From Paracoccus seriniphilus (GTDB taxonomy: Bacteria > Pseudomonadota > Alphaproteobacteria > Rhodobacterales > Rhodobacteraceae), in the NCBI RefSeq assembly GCF_028553745.1, contig NZ_CP067129.1, positions 354,501 to 418,500 on the forward strand: a stretch of 64,000 bases of DNA, written 5' to 3'. Under the pieces are notes generated by a model that saw only the letters and a list, made by a program, of their open reading frames with translations, was not told where the DNA came from and did not search any database. Position 1 is the first letter of the stretch; each line of letters starts with the position of its first letter. Positions 20,528 to 29,353 of the stretch are shown here, in pieces. A program made the position numbers and the translations under genes.

Positions 20528-21399
20528 CACATCAATGACCGATCCAGAGGAATACCAAGCGGCAACAGCGCCGAAACGGGCGACGCGCAGGCCAGCTTGC
20601 AGTCGCGTCGGTCGGCAATCTGATGGGCCAGGGCAAATCCGGCAAGAATGCGATCAAGCCCCGTTGTCAGCCCCGAGGGCGCGCGCTCCTCGCCTTCGTA
20701 GAAGCGCGGCAGCTGGTCGTTTGACAGGTCGATTCCGGCCAGCAGTATTCGTTCGGGTTGTGCGGCCAATGCAAATTGCAGCGCCGAAAATGCCACGGTG
20801 CCGGTGATCACTACGCCCTCATCGGGGCGCAACGACAGCGCCGATTGCGGGCTGCGGATCACGATGTCACGCAAGGCCGGATCGGAAATCTTGCGGCGGG
20901 GCTGACCCAGAGGCTTGAGCAGATTGTCGATCAGTGCGACCCGGCGTCCTGAAAGTGAAGCGCTGTCGCCTTCGGCCCAGGCGCGCAGCGCGGCGGGGGA
21001 CAGCAGCAGGGGAACGTCGCGGGGCAGATTGCCCAGCATCGACAGATGGCGAAAGACAAAGCGTTCATCCTCGACCGCGACGGCCAGGGGGCGAAGCCGG
21101 TCGGCAAGGCTGGCGGCGCCATTGCACAGGATGGCGTTGTCGTCGCCAATGGCCTCGACCTTCTGACTGCCAAGCGAAGGCCCTGAACCGACCACCGCGA
21201 TCTGGGGCCGTTGCGCGGGAATAAAGCTGTTCGCGCGACACAGGGTCAGAAGATGGCGGCCGCGCCATCGGGTGCGGCCGCTGTCCTTGTCGATCTTCAG
21301 ACCCGGCCAGACATCCTGTCGATGCGCCCTGTCACGCCCCAGCAGTTGAAAGCCAAGACGCACCAGTTTTCGCGACAGCGGACGGTCGGACCGGGTCAT
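20527..21399 (-). CDS. DUF115/Maf-like protein, possible glycan transferase
   Basis: 290 aa, not firmly identified. PQIAVVGSGPSL (about residues 65-76) resembles the nucleotide-binding loop of the DUF115 (MAF_flag10, MptE-like) family, and GTVAFSALQFALAAQPERILLAGIDLS near residues 197-223 resembles the second conserved block of that family; together they support a remote relationship. In campylobacters Maf proteins transfer nonulosonic acids to flagellin. The stop overlaps the start of the KpsC/S-like gene, which points to a shared surface-glycan task. Arginine-rich N terminus, no signal peptide or membrane segment. Confidence 0.55.
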   Translation of the reverse strand: MTRSDRPLSRKLVRLGFQLLGRDRAHRQDVWPGLKIDKDSGRTRWRGRHLLTLCRANSFIPAQRPQIAVVGSGPSLGSQKVEAIGDDNAILCNGAASLADRLRPLAVAVEDERFVFRHLSMLGNLPRDVPLLLSPAALRAWAEGDSASLSGRRVALIDNLLKPLGQPRRKISDPALRDIVIRSPQSALSLRPDEGVVITGTVAFSALQFALAAQPERILLAGIDLSNDQLPRFYEGEERAPSGLTTGLDRILAGFALAHQIADRRDCKLACASPVSALLPLGIPLDRSLM

Positions 21400-21407
21400 G
21401 CGCGCAA

Positions 21408-22064
21408 TCAGGCCGGATCCTTGGCGTAGCGCAGGTAGGGCAGGCGGATATCCAGCGCACCATAACGTTCTTCTGCGGCGGCATCGTCCAGTGACAGCGC
21501 AACGATCACATCCTGACCCGGCACCCAGTTGGCAGGCGTCGCCAGCGGGGCGCCATCAGTCTTCTGCACTGCATCCAGAGCACGCAGGATTTCCGCGAAA
21601 TTGCGGCCCACCGACATCGGATAGGTCATGGTCAGGCGGACTTTCTTGTCCGGCCCGATGATGAAGACTGTCCGCACCGTCGCGGAATCGGCCGGGCTGC
21701 GGCCTTCCTGCGGCAGATAGAACTCTGCGGGCAGCATGTCATAGGCCTTGGCGACTGCCAGCGAGGTGTCATCGATGATCGCGAAATTCGCAGGCGTTCC
21801 GGCAACCTTCTGAATGTCGTTCTTCCATTTCACGTGGTCTTCAACGGAATCGACCGACACACCCAGCACCTTGGTGTTGCGCTTTTCGAACTCGGGGGCC
21901 AGTTGCGCCACAGCGCCGAATTCGGTCGTGCAGACCGGGGTGAAATCGCGCGGATGGCTGAAGACGATGGCATAGCTGTCGCCCAGCCATTCGTGGAAAT
22001 GGATCTTGCCTTCGGTTGAATCGGCGGTGAAGTCGGGGGCAATGTCATTGATACGCAGGGACAT
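21408..22064 (-). CDS. 1-Cys peroxiredoxin (Prx6 type)
   Basis: 218-aa thiol peroxidase reducing H2O2, organic hydroperoxides and possibly peroxynitrite. The peroxidatic cysteine is C45 in HPRDFTPVCTTE; no other cysteine is present, which defines a 1-Cys enzyme needing an external thiol. The long C-terminal part (TYPMSVGRNFAEILRALDAVQ, then PANWVPGQDVIV) is the Prx6-type dimerisation region. The frame extends further upstream, but AAAGGA before the ATG at 22064 and the family N terminus fix the start. It ends 8 bp before the glycan gene on the same strand. Confidence 0.95.
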   Translation of the reverse strand: MSLRINDIAPDFTADSTEGKIHFHEWLGDSYAIVFSHPRDFTPVCTTEFGAVAQLAPEFEKRNTKVLGVSVDSVEDHVKWKNDIQKVAGTPANFAIIDDTSLAVAKAYDMLPAEFYLPQEGRSPADSATVRTVFIIGPDKKVRLTMTYPMSVGRNFAEILRALDAVQKTDGAPLATPANWVPGQDVIVALSLDDAAAEERYGALDIRLPYLRYAKDPA

Positions 22065-22232
22065 GGCGGGTCCTTTCGGTTGGTTGCGCTGTGGGTAACA
22101 TAGGCCTGCGGGAAAGAATTGCCATAGGCACATGTCGTCGCGGCCTGTGATGGCGGAATCATTGCATGGCCGACCCTTGCAGTGGCAAGGGGCAGATGCC
22201 ACCTTCATGTCGACAAGTCACTGGAGGACGCG

Positions 22233-23684
22233 ATGAGCACGCTATTGGACAAGCGCAAATTCTACATCGACGGGGTTTGGGTCGATCCGGCGCAGGCCCG
22301 CGATCTGGAGGTGATCGATCCCTCGACCGAGGAAGCGGTCGCTGTCATCAGCCTTGGCGATCAGAGCGATACCGATGCCGCCGTCGCCGCCGCCAAGCGC
22401 GCCCTGCCGGCATGGTCGCGTGTTCCCCCGGCAGAGCGTCTGGCCCATGTCGAGAAGATTCTTGAGGTTTACAAGCGCCGCGCCAAGGACATGGCATGGG
22501 CAATCAGCCATGAAATGGGCGCCCCCCAGGACATGTCGCTGAACAGCCAGGTGGCCTCGGGCAGCTATCACATCCAGAACTTCATCGATGCCTTCCGCGA
22601 TTTCCAGTTCATCCGTCCGCTTGGCGATCACGCCCCCACGACCATGGTGGCATGGGAACCTGTCGGGGTCGTCGGTCTGATCACGCCGTGGAACTGGCCG
22701 ATGAATCAGGTGACGCTCAAGGTGATCCCGGCGCTTCTGGCAGGCGATACCTGCGTGCTGAAACCATCCGAGATTGCGCCGCTCAGCTCGATGCTGTTTG
22801 CGGAAATCCTTGACGAGGCCGGGCTGCCCAAGGGCGTCTTCAACCTTGTGAATGGCGATGGGCTGGGCGTGGGAACGCAACTGTCCACGCATCCCGATGT
22901 GGCCATGATCAGCTTTACCGGCTCGACACGGGCGGGCATCGCGATCACCAAGGCCGCCGCCGACAGCCTGAAAAAGGTCGTGCTGGAACTGGGAGGCAAG
23001 GGCGCCAATATCGTCTTTGCAGATGCCGACGACAAGGCCGTGCGGCGTGGCGTGCAGCATTGCTTCAACAATACCGGCCAGTCCTGCAACGCTCCGACCC
23101 GCATGCTGGTCGAGCGCAGCATCTATGAATCGGCGGTCGAGACTGCAGTTCAGGTCGCCGAGGAAACCAGAGTCGGTTCCGCCCATCAGCCCGGGCGGCA
23201 TATCGGCCCGGTGGTGAGCAAGGCCCAGTGGGAAAAGATCCAGGGTCTGATCCAGGCCGGAATCGACGAAGGGGCGCGGCTTGTGGCCGGGGGTACCGGC
23301 TTGCCCGAAGGCGTCAATCGCGGCTACTTCGTGCGCCCGACGGTCTTTGCTGATGTCAGCAACGACATGACCATCGCCCAGCAGGAAATCTTTGGCCCGG
23401 TCCTGAGCATGATCCCCTTCGATTCCGAGGAAGAGGCCATCGAGATCGCCAATGACACCCCCTATGGGCTGACAAATTACGTGCAGTCCTCGGATGGTGC
23501 CCGTCGCAATCGTGTCGCCCGGCAGCTGCAGTCCGGCATGGTCGAGATGAACGGTGAATCGCGCGGGGCCGGTGCCGCCTTTGGTGGCGTCAAGATGTCG
23601 GGTCGTGCCCGCGAGGGCGGCATCATGGGGCTGGAGGAATTCATGGATTCCAAGTCGATCAGCGGCTGGGACCGCGACGCCTGA
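22233..23684 (+). CDS. NAD(P)-dependent aldehyde dehydrogenase
   Basis: 483-aa member of the ALDH superfamily, oxidising an aldehyde to its acid. Motifs: PWNWPM and LKPSE for cofactor binding, FTGSTRAG, catalytic glutamate in LELGGKGANIV and nucleophilic cysteine in NNTGQSCNAPTR, then EIFGPVLS. GGAGG at 22223-22227 sets the ATG at 22233. Substrate is not predictable. It lies next to the two-component/acyl-CoA ligase/ABC block, so supplying an acid for CoA activation is one possibility, not shown. Confidence 0.93.
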   Translation: MSTLLDKRKFYIDGVWVDPAQARDLEVIDPSTEEAVAVISLGDQSDTDAAVAAAKRALPAWSRVPPAERLAHVEKILEVYKRRAKDMAWAISHEMGAPQDMSLNSQVASGSYHIQNFIDAFRDFQFIRPLGDHAPTTMVAWEPVGVVGLITPWNWPMNQVTLKVIPALLAGDTCVLKPSEIAPLSSMLFAEILDEAGLPKGVFNLVNGDGLGVGTQLSTHPDVAMISFTGSTRAGIAITKAAADSLKKVVLELGGKGANIVFADADDKAVRRGVQHCFNNTGQSCNAPTRMLVERSIYESAVETAVQVAEETRVGSAHQPGRHIGPVVSKAQWEKIQGLIQAGIDEGARLVAGGTGLPEGVNRGYFVRPTVFADVSNDMTIAQQEIFGPVLSMIPFDSEEEAIEIANDTPYGLTNYVQSSDGARRNRVARQLQSGMVEMNGESRGAGAAFGGVKMSGRAREGGIMGLEEFMDSKSISGWDRDA

Positions 23685-23695
23685 TGTTTTTCCGG

Positions 23696-23716
23696 CCGGC
23701 GGGGCAGTCCCGCCGG
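23696..23716. terminator. inverted repeat between convergent genes
   Basis: Perfect 8-bp arms CCGGCGGG/CCCGCCGG with a 5-base loop, 12 bp after the aldehyde dehydrogenase stop and 8 bp from the end of the convergent response regulator. Neither side has a clear T-run downstream of the stem, so termination in either direction is plausible but unproven. Confidence 0.5.
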
Positions 23717-23723
23717 TCAGAGC

Positions 23724-24425
23724 CTAATCGATCTCGGCAAGAAAGATGTAACCCGCGCCATAGATCGTCTTGATCAGGCGCGGGTTTTTCGGATCCTCGC
23801 CCAGTTTGGTGCGCAGGCGCGAAATCCGCACGTCCATGGCCCGGTCAAAGCTGTCCCCGGCGGTGCCGCCCAGGGTTTCCAGCATCTGGGCACGGGTGAT
23901 CAGCCGGCGAGGGTTGTCGGTGAACATGCGCAGAACCTCGGCTTCGGCATGGCTGAGCGGCGCGTCCACACCCTCGGGCGAGGTCAGCGTGTAGCGGTCG
24001 AAATCCGCCGTCCATCCGGCAAATCCGACCTTTTGGCCGTTGCGCCCCTGTGGCTGTGCGGGGCGGCGCAGCCTTGCGCGGATGCGGGCGACGACCTCGG
24101 CCGGCTCAAAGGGTTTGATGATGTAATCATCTGCCCCCAGTTCCAGCCCGGTGACACGATCCTGAACCTGTGACCGACCAGATATGATGATGATCGCCGC
24201 GCCGGATTCGGTGGCCAGGCGATGCACCAGCGCCAGGCCATCGCGGTCGGGCAGGCCCAGGTCGATCAGACAGGCATCGGGCATGATGCGGCGCAGCGCG
24301 GCCTCGAACTCGGTGGCGCGGCCATAGCTTTGGGTGCGAAAGCCTGCATCTTGCAGCGCGGCGGACAGCAGGCGCCGGATTTCCGGTTCATCGTCGAGGA
24401 TTGCGATCAGGGGGGCTTCGGTCAT
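23724..24425 (-). CDS. OmpR-family response regulator
   Basis: 233 aa. Receiver domain residues 5-118 with acidic pocket D11-D12, phosphoacceptor D55 in LIDLGLPDRDG and K104 in IIKPFEP. The C-terminal winged helix (about 135-230) has LSHAEAEVLRMF and RLRTKLGEDPKNPRLIKTIYGAGYIF. Its start overlaps the kinase stop by 4 bp (ATGA), so both are made from one message. The likely targets are the divergent acyl-CoA ligase/ABC operon and perhaps the aldehyde dehydrogenase, judged from position only. Confidence 0.95.
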   Translation of the reverse strand: MTEAPLIAILDDEPEIRRLLSAALQDAGFRTQSYGRATEFEAALRRIMPDACLIDLGLPDRDGLALVHRLATESGAAIIIISGRSQVQDRVTGLELGADDYIIKPFEPAEVVARIRARLRRPAQPQGRNGQKVGFAGWTADFDRYTLTSPEGVDAPLSHAEAEVLRMFTDNPRRLITRAQMLETLGGTAGDSFDRAMDVRISRLRTKLGEDPKNPRLIKTIYGAGYIFLAEID

Positions 24426-26290
24426 GGGCAGTCCTGAATGGCCTGTGCCAGCGCTGCGGCAAGGCGGGCAGAGGTGAAGGGTTTGGTCAGCACCGGCCCC
24501 GATGCGCGGTCGCGCAGGGCATCCCCCGGCGGCAGCGAGGTCATCAGCACGGTGGGCAGCGCGGTGTTCAGATCCAGTCCCAGCCCGTCGCCCAGCTGGA
24601 TATCCGAGAGGATCAGGCTGAGACCGGGCAGATCGGTCATCGCCCGCGCTTCGGCCAGGCTTTCGGCCTCGATGACGGCATGGCCCAGCCCGGTCAGTTG
24701 GCCCCGGACCTGTGCGCGGATGGTGTCATCGTCTTCCACCAGCAGCACCAGCTGACGCGCAACGCTGCGGCGGGGCAGGCGCAGGGTGACGCGCGCCCCG
24801 GTGCCGGTATTGTCCAGCCGCATGGTTCCGCCCATCAGCTTGGTCTGGTCATAGACCATCGACAGCCCCAGCCCCGATCCATGCCCCTTCTTCGTCGAAA
24901 AGAACGGATCGGCCCCACGTTTCAGCGCCTCTTCCGAAAAGCCCGGACCGGTGTCGCTGACCATGACCTCGACCCATTCGGATCTTGTCGATGCGGCAAT
25001 CACGATTCGGCCTGCGCCATTGATTGCCGTATTGGCATTCAGAATCAGGTTGAGGAGGGAATCCTGCAGGGCACCCGGGTCCAGCAGCAATTTCTCTTGT
25101 GGCAGATCGATCTGCAGTTCAAGCACCGTGCCCTCGTTCATCGAAGGGCGCGCAAGCGTCGCGGTTTCATGGATCAGCCCGGCCAGGTCGACAGGCTGCA
25201 ACGAGACCTCGCGCGGGCCGCTGATCTTGGCAAGTCGCTCCAGCAGGGTCGCGCCACGGCGGGCGGCCGCCAGCGTCGCCTGCACGTCCTCGCTGGCTGC
25301 TTCCGGCAGCTTCTGCGCGGCAAGGCGGGTTTGCAGGCCCAGAATGATGGTCAGAAGATTGCCGAAATCATGCGCCATGCCCGATGTGAGCTGCGCGGCA
25401 AGGCTGCGTTTGCTGGCATGGGTCAGGGCCTCGCGGGCCTGCACCTCGGCGCTGACATCGGTGGACAGGATATAGACCCCGCCACGGGTCTGATCGGGCG
25501 TCAGGGCAATGCGGATCCGGCGCCCTGACTGCGGATGGGTGATCTCGAAGACCTGAGCCTCGCCGGCCAGCGCCTCGTCGAGATAGGGTTTCAGCAGCAG
25601 GAAGGTCGGCGTTCCCAACGCCTCTTCGACGCTCAGCCCCACCACATCGCTGGCCGCGCCCGGAAAGATCAATGGCTGGCGCCTGTTTGAAAAACTGTAG
25701 CGGTATTCGCGATCGACATGGGCGATATGGGCGGGCACCATCTCGGTGACCTGGCGGGTATGTGCCTCGGTCCGGGTCAGGATGCGCTGTGCCTCGTGCA
25801 GGGCGGCATTGGTTGCTTCAAGCTGTCGGTTGGTGGCGGCCAGACGTTCGGCGTTTTCCAGCACCTGTTCGGACAGTTCGGCCGATCTGGCACGCAGCAT
25901 GGCCTCTTGCCGCTTGATGTCGGTCATGTCGGTGTAGACCGTCACCCAGCCCCCCTGGCTGAGCGGAGCGCCCTCGACAGCAATCCAGCGACCATTGGCG
26001 CGCTGGCGTTCGAAGTAATGGGGCTGAAAGGTTCGCGCCTGTTCGACACGCAGCGCCACGGCGGCCTCGGTATCGGGCTGCGGGCCGTATTCGCCGCGCA
26101 GGACCAGATAGCGGATCGTGTCCTCGAAGCTGGCATTGGGGCGGATCAGTTCGTCCGGCAGGTCGAACATCATCTGATACTTGCGATTCGCCACTGCCAG
26201 CCGCAGGTCCGCGTCAAAGATCGACAGCGCCTGTCCGATCAGATTCAGCCCGGAACGGGTCAGATCGGCGCGGAGCTTGTCCGAGGTCAT
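24422..26290 (-). CDS. hybrid sensor histidine kinase with PAS domains and C-terminal receiver
   Basis: About 622 aa from the ATG at 26290. No membrane segments, so it is a cytoplasmic sensor. Order: PAS (about residues 15-125), coiled coil (125-185), second PAS-like domain (185-285), dimerisation domain with H307 in SGMAHDFGNLL, ATPase domain (N box NLILNANTA, G boxes DTGPGFSE and GSGLGLSMV), then a receiver (about 515-620) with phosphoacceptor aspartate in LILSDIQLG. The frame is open to 26473, and an ATG at 26350 is an alternative. The chosen ATG overlaps the stop of a short leader reading frame that has the best ribosome-binding site. PAS input suggests a redox or small-molecule signal. 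Confidence 0.9.
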   Translation of the reverse strand: MTSDKLRADLTRSGLNLIGQALSIFDADLRLAVANRKYQMMFDLPDELIRPNASFEDTIRYLVLRGEYGPQPDTEAAVALRVEQARTFQPHYFERQRANGRWIAVEGAPLSQGGWVTVYTDMTDIKRQEAMLRARSAELSEQVLENAERLAATNRQLEATNAALHEAQRILTRTEAHTRQVTEMVPAHIAHVDREYRYSFSNRRQPLIFPGAASDVVGLSVEEALGTPTFLLLKPYLDEALAGEAQVFEITHPQSGRRIRIALTPDQTRGGVYILSTDVSAEVQAREALTHASKRSLAAQLTSGMAHDFGNLLTIILGLQTRLAAQKLPEAASEDVQATLAAARRGATLLERLAKISGPREVSLQPVDLAGLIHETATLARPSMNEGTVLELQIDLPQEKLLLDPGALQDSLLNLILNANTAINGAGRIVIAASTRSEWVEVMVSDTGPGFSEEALKRGADPFFSTKKGHGSGLGLSMVYDQTKLMGGTMRLDNTGTGARVTLRLPRRSVARQLVLLVEDDDTIRAQVRGQLTGLGHAVIEAESLAEARAMTDLPGLSLILSDIQLGDGLGLDLNTALPTVLMTSLPPGDALRDRASGPVLTKPFTSARLAAALAQAIQDCP

Positions 26291-26355
26291 GGCTGTGCCA
26301 CCGGGGTGCGCCGGGTCTCGATCGGCCAGCAGGCAGTGGCTGAACGGCATGTCAT
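26287..26355 (-). CDS. possible 22-residue leader reading frame before the histidine kinase
   Basis: ATG at 26355 with AGGAGG ten bases upstream, 22 codons beginning MTCRSATACW, stop TGA overlapping the kinase ATG as ATGA. The kinase start itself has no good ribosome-binding site, so coupling through this frame would explain its translation. The same DNA can also be read in the kinase frame as an N-terminal extension from the ATG at 26350, so this is a candidate only. Confidence 0.35.
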   Translation of the reverse strand: MTCRSATACWPIETRRTPVAQP

Positions 26356-26534
26356 GGGCGTCTTTCCTCCTGTTCATCAGCGATAGCATTCGCATCCTAG
26401 CTGCAAAAGCGCTGAAACAATTCGTTGGATTTGTGAAAAACTGCGGCAATGATTGGCGGTGACAGTCAGTCAATCCAGGGCGGAGGAGGCTTTGGACGAC
26501 GCGGCATCAAAAGCCGCGCGACAGGGGAGGTAAG

Positions 26535-28511
26535 ATGACGGACCCGCAAACGCCGGCAGGCGAATTGCTTTCTGTTCCTGCGTTGCTGGCGCGCAATGTG
26601 GCCCGCTACGGCGACAGGCCTGCCTATCGCGAAAAGGAATTCGGGATCTGGCAGAGCTGGACCTGGGCAGAGGCCGCCGAGGAAATCCGGGCGCTGGCGC
26701 TGGGGTTTCTGGCCCTGGGCCTGAAACAGGGGGATTATGTGGCCATCATCGGCCGCAACCGGCCTGCCCATTACTGGGGCATGATCGCCGCACAGATGTG
26801 TGGAGCCATTCCGGTGCCGCTGTATCAGGACGCCGTTGCCGAAGAGATGGCCTATGTGCTGGAACATTGCGGCGCGCGTTTCGTGATTTGCGGTGATCAG
26901 GAGCAGGTCGACAAGGTTCTGGAGGTCGAGGAAACGGTCAAGGCCGTCGATCAGATCATCTATACCGACCGGCGCGGCATGCGGAAATACGATCATTCCC
27001 GCATGAACGCCCTGGTTGATGTGCAGACCGAAGGCCGCGCCGCCGCGCAACGTCTGGGTGGCGAACTGGACGCCCGCATCGCGGCACTGGATTACGACAG
27101 CACCTGCGTGATGCTGTATACCAGCGGCACGACGGGCAAGCCCAAGGGCGTGATCCTGTCCAATCGCAATATCATCGAGACCGCCAGGAATTCGGCCCAA
27201 TTCGACCATCTTCGCCAAAGCGAGGAAATCGTTGCCTATCTGCCCATGGCATGGGTGGGCGATTTCATCTTTTCGCTGGGTCAGGCGATGTGGGCCGGCT
27301 TCACCGTCAATTGCCCCGAGGGCGCGCATACGATGATGACCGACATGCGCGAGATCGGCCCGACCTATTTCTTTGCACCGCCGCGGGTCTTTGAAGGCCA
27401 GTTGACCACGGTGATGATCCGCATGGAGGATGCAGGTCGCTTCAAGCGCTGGCTGTTCAAGCATTTCATGGCGGTTGCGCAGCGTGTCGGCCCGGCATTG
27501 CTGGATGGAGAATCCGTCGGCCTGATGGACCGGCTGTCCTATGGGCTGGGCAAGATGTTCATCTATGGCCCGCTGAAGAACACGCTGGGGCTGTCACGTG
27601 TGCGGGTGGGTTATACCGCCGGCGAGGCGATCGGCCCGGAGATCTTTGATTTCTATCGCTCTCTGGGGATCAATCTGAAACAGCTTTACGGCCAGACCGA
27701 GGCCTCGGTCTTCATCACCCAGCAGCCCGATGGTCAGGTGCGTTCCGATACGGTCGGCGTTCCCTCACCGGGGGTCGAGGTCAGGATCGCAGAAAATGGC
27801 GAGGTTTTCTATCGCAGCCCCGGGACCTTTGTCGCCTATTACAAGAACCCGGAAAGCACGGCCTCGACCAAGGATCCCGAAGGATGGGTCGCGACGGGAG
27901 ATGCCGGTTTCTTCGAGGAATCGACCGGGCATCTGCGCATCATCGACCGCGCCAAGGATGTCGGAAAGATGGCCGATGGCGGCATGTTCGCGCCGAAATT
28001 CGTAGAGAACAAACTGAAATTCTATCCCAATATCCTTGAGGCCGTGGTGCTGGGGAATGGGCGTGATTTCTGCACGGCGATGATCAATATCGATCTGGGC
28101 GCGGTCGGGAACTGGGCCGAGCGCAACAATATCGCCTATGCCTCCTATCAGGAACTGGCCGGGCATCCGCAGGTCTATGCCACCATCAAGGAACATGTCG
28201 AGGCGGTGAACAGATCGGTCGCCGAGGATGAAATGCTGGCGGGCTGCCAGGTGCATCGCTTTCTTGTCCTGCACAAGGAACTGGACCCGGATGACGGCGA
28301 GATGACCCGCACCCGCAAGGTCCGCCGCGCGGTTGTCGGCGAGAAATTCTCGGATCTGGTCGATGCGCTCTATGACGGGTCGGACAGCGTCTATACCGAA
28401 ACCGAGGTCACCTATGAGGACGGCCGCAGGGGCAAGATCACCGCGACACTGAAGATCGAGGATGTGCAGGTCTTCGGGGCGGCACAGCGACAGAGGGTGG
28501 CGGCGCAATGA
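26535..28511 (+). CDS. long-chain acyl-CoA synthetase-type AMP-binding ligase
   Basis: 658-aa ANL-superfamily enzyme that activates a carboxylic acid with ATP to the acyl-adenylate and then to the CoA thioester. AMP-binding P loop YTSGTTGKPKGV is at about residues 196-207, followed by VGYTAGEAIGPE, YGQTEASVF, GWVATGDAG and the hinge IIDRAKDVGKMADGG. It resembles the larger FadD/acetoacetyl-like enzymes that accompany branched-chain-type ABC transporters in alphaproteobacteria. GGGGAGG precedes the ATG. Its stop overlaps the first ABC gene (ATGA), so activation and transport are encoded together. Chain-length or aromatic preference cannot be read. Confidence 0.92.
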   Translation: MTDPQTPAGELLSVPALLARNVARYGDRPAYREKEFGIWQSWTWAEAAEEIRALALGFLALGLKQGDYVAIIGRNRPAHYWGMIAAQMCGAIPVPLYQDAVAEEMAYVLEHCGARFVICGDQEQVDKVLEVEETVKAVDQIIYTDRRGMRKYDHSRMNALVDVQTEGRAAAQRLGGELDARIAALDYDSTCVMLYTSGTTGKPKGVILSNRNIIETARNSAQFDHLRQSEEIVAYLPMAWVGDFIFSLGQAMWAGFTVNCPEGAHTMMTDMREIGPTYFFAPPRVFEGQLTTVMIRMEDAGRFKRWLFKHFMAVAQRVGPALLDGESVGLMDRLSYGLGKMFIYGPLKNTLGLSRVRVGYTAGEAIGPEIFDFYRSLGINLKQLYGQTEASVFITQQPDGQVRSDTVGVPSPGVEVRIAENGEVFYRSPGTFVAYYKNPESTASTKDPEGWVATGDAGFFEESTGHLRIIDRAKDVGKMADGGMFAPKFVENKLKFYPNILEAVVLGNGRDFCTAMINIDLGAVGNWAERNNIAYASYQELAGHPQVYATIKEHVEAVNRSVAEDEMLAGCQVHRFLVLHKELDPDDGEMTRTRKVRRAVVGEKFSDLVDALYDGSDSVYTETEVTYEDGRRGKITATLKIEDVQVFGAAQRQRVAAQ

Positions 28512-29332
28512 CACAGGAACAGGCGCAGGAAGGCTTCACCACGGCGGATGGCCGGAAAATCGGCGGCGTGCTGATGGATATGCGCGACATCACGCTGCGC
28601 TTTGGCGGGGTCGAGGCGATCAAGAAGATCAGCTTTGACATCCGGCAGGGCGAGATCAGGGCCATCATCGGCCCCAATGGCGCGGGCAAATCAAGCATGC
28701 TCAACGTCATTTCGGGCTTTTACAACCCGCAAGAGGGCGAAGTGTGGTTCAAGGGCTATCGTCGCGGCCCGATGAAACCCTATGAGGTCGCCCGCCTCGG
28801 CATTGCGCGCACCTTTCAGAACATCGCGCTGTTTGATGGCATGACCGTGCTGGACAACATCATGACCGGACGGTTGAACAAGATGTCCTCGGGCATTGTG
28901 AAACAGGCGATCTGGTGGGGTGCGGCCGAGCGCGAAGAAAACGAAAACCGCGAGCAGGTCGAGAAGATCATCGACTTCCTCGAAATCCAGAACATCCGAA
29001 AGACGCCGGTCGGGCGTCTGCCCTATGGCCTGAAGAAACGTGTCGAGTTGGCGCGCGCCCTGGCGGCCGAGCCTCAGCTTCTGCTGCTGGATGAGCCGAT
29101 GGCCGGCATGAACGTCGAGGAAAAAGAGGACATGAGCCGTTTCATTCTGGATGTGAATGACGAATTCGGCACCACCATCGCGCTGATCGAACACGACATG
29201 GGCGTGGTGATGGATATCTCGGATCGCGTGGTGGTGATGGATTATGGCCGCAAGATCGGCGACGGCACCCCTCATGAGGTGCGCAACAACAAAGAGGTCA
29301 TCGATGCCTATCTGGGGGTCGCCCATGACTGA
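28508..29332 (+). CDS. branched-chain-type ABC transporter ATP-binding protein (LivG-like)
   Basis: 274 aa. Walker A GPNGAGKSS (about residues 57-65), signature LPYGLKKRVELARAL in place of LSGGQ as is usual for LivG, Walker B LLLLDEPMAGMN, switch histidine in IALIEHDMG, and the LivG-type C-terminal end (NNKEVIDAYLG). It has an N-terminal extension of about 20 residues before the ABC core. It starts inside the stop of the acyl-CoA synthetase gene. It should pair with the LivF-like ATPase encoded at the end of the operon. Confidence 0.95.
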   Translation: MTQEQAQEGFTTADGRKIGGVLMDMRDITLRFGGVEAIKKISFDIRQGEIRAIIGPNGAGKSSMLNVISGFYNPQEGEVWFKGYRRGPMKPYEVARLGIARTFQNIALFDGMTVLDNIMTGRLNKMSSGIVKQAIWWGAAEREENENREQVEKIIDFLEIQNIRKTPVGRLPYGLKKRVELARALAAEPQLLLLDEPMAGMNVEEKEDMSRFILDVNDEFGTTIALIEHDMGVVMDISDRVVVMDYGRKIGDGTPHEVRNNKEVIDAYLGVAHD

Positions 29333-29353
29333 TCGCACAAGGAGGGCTGTCTG

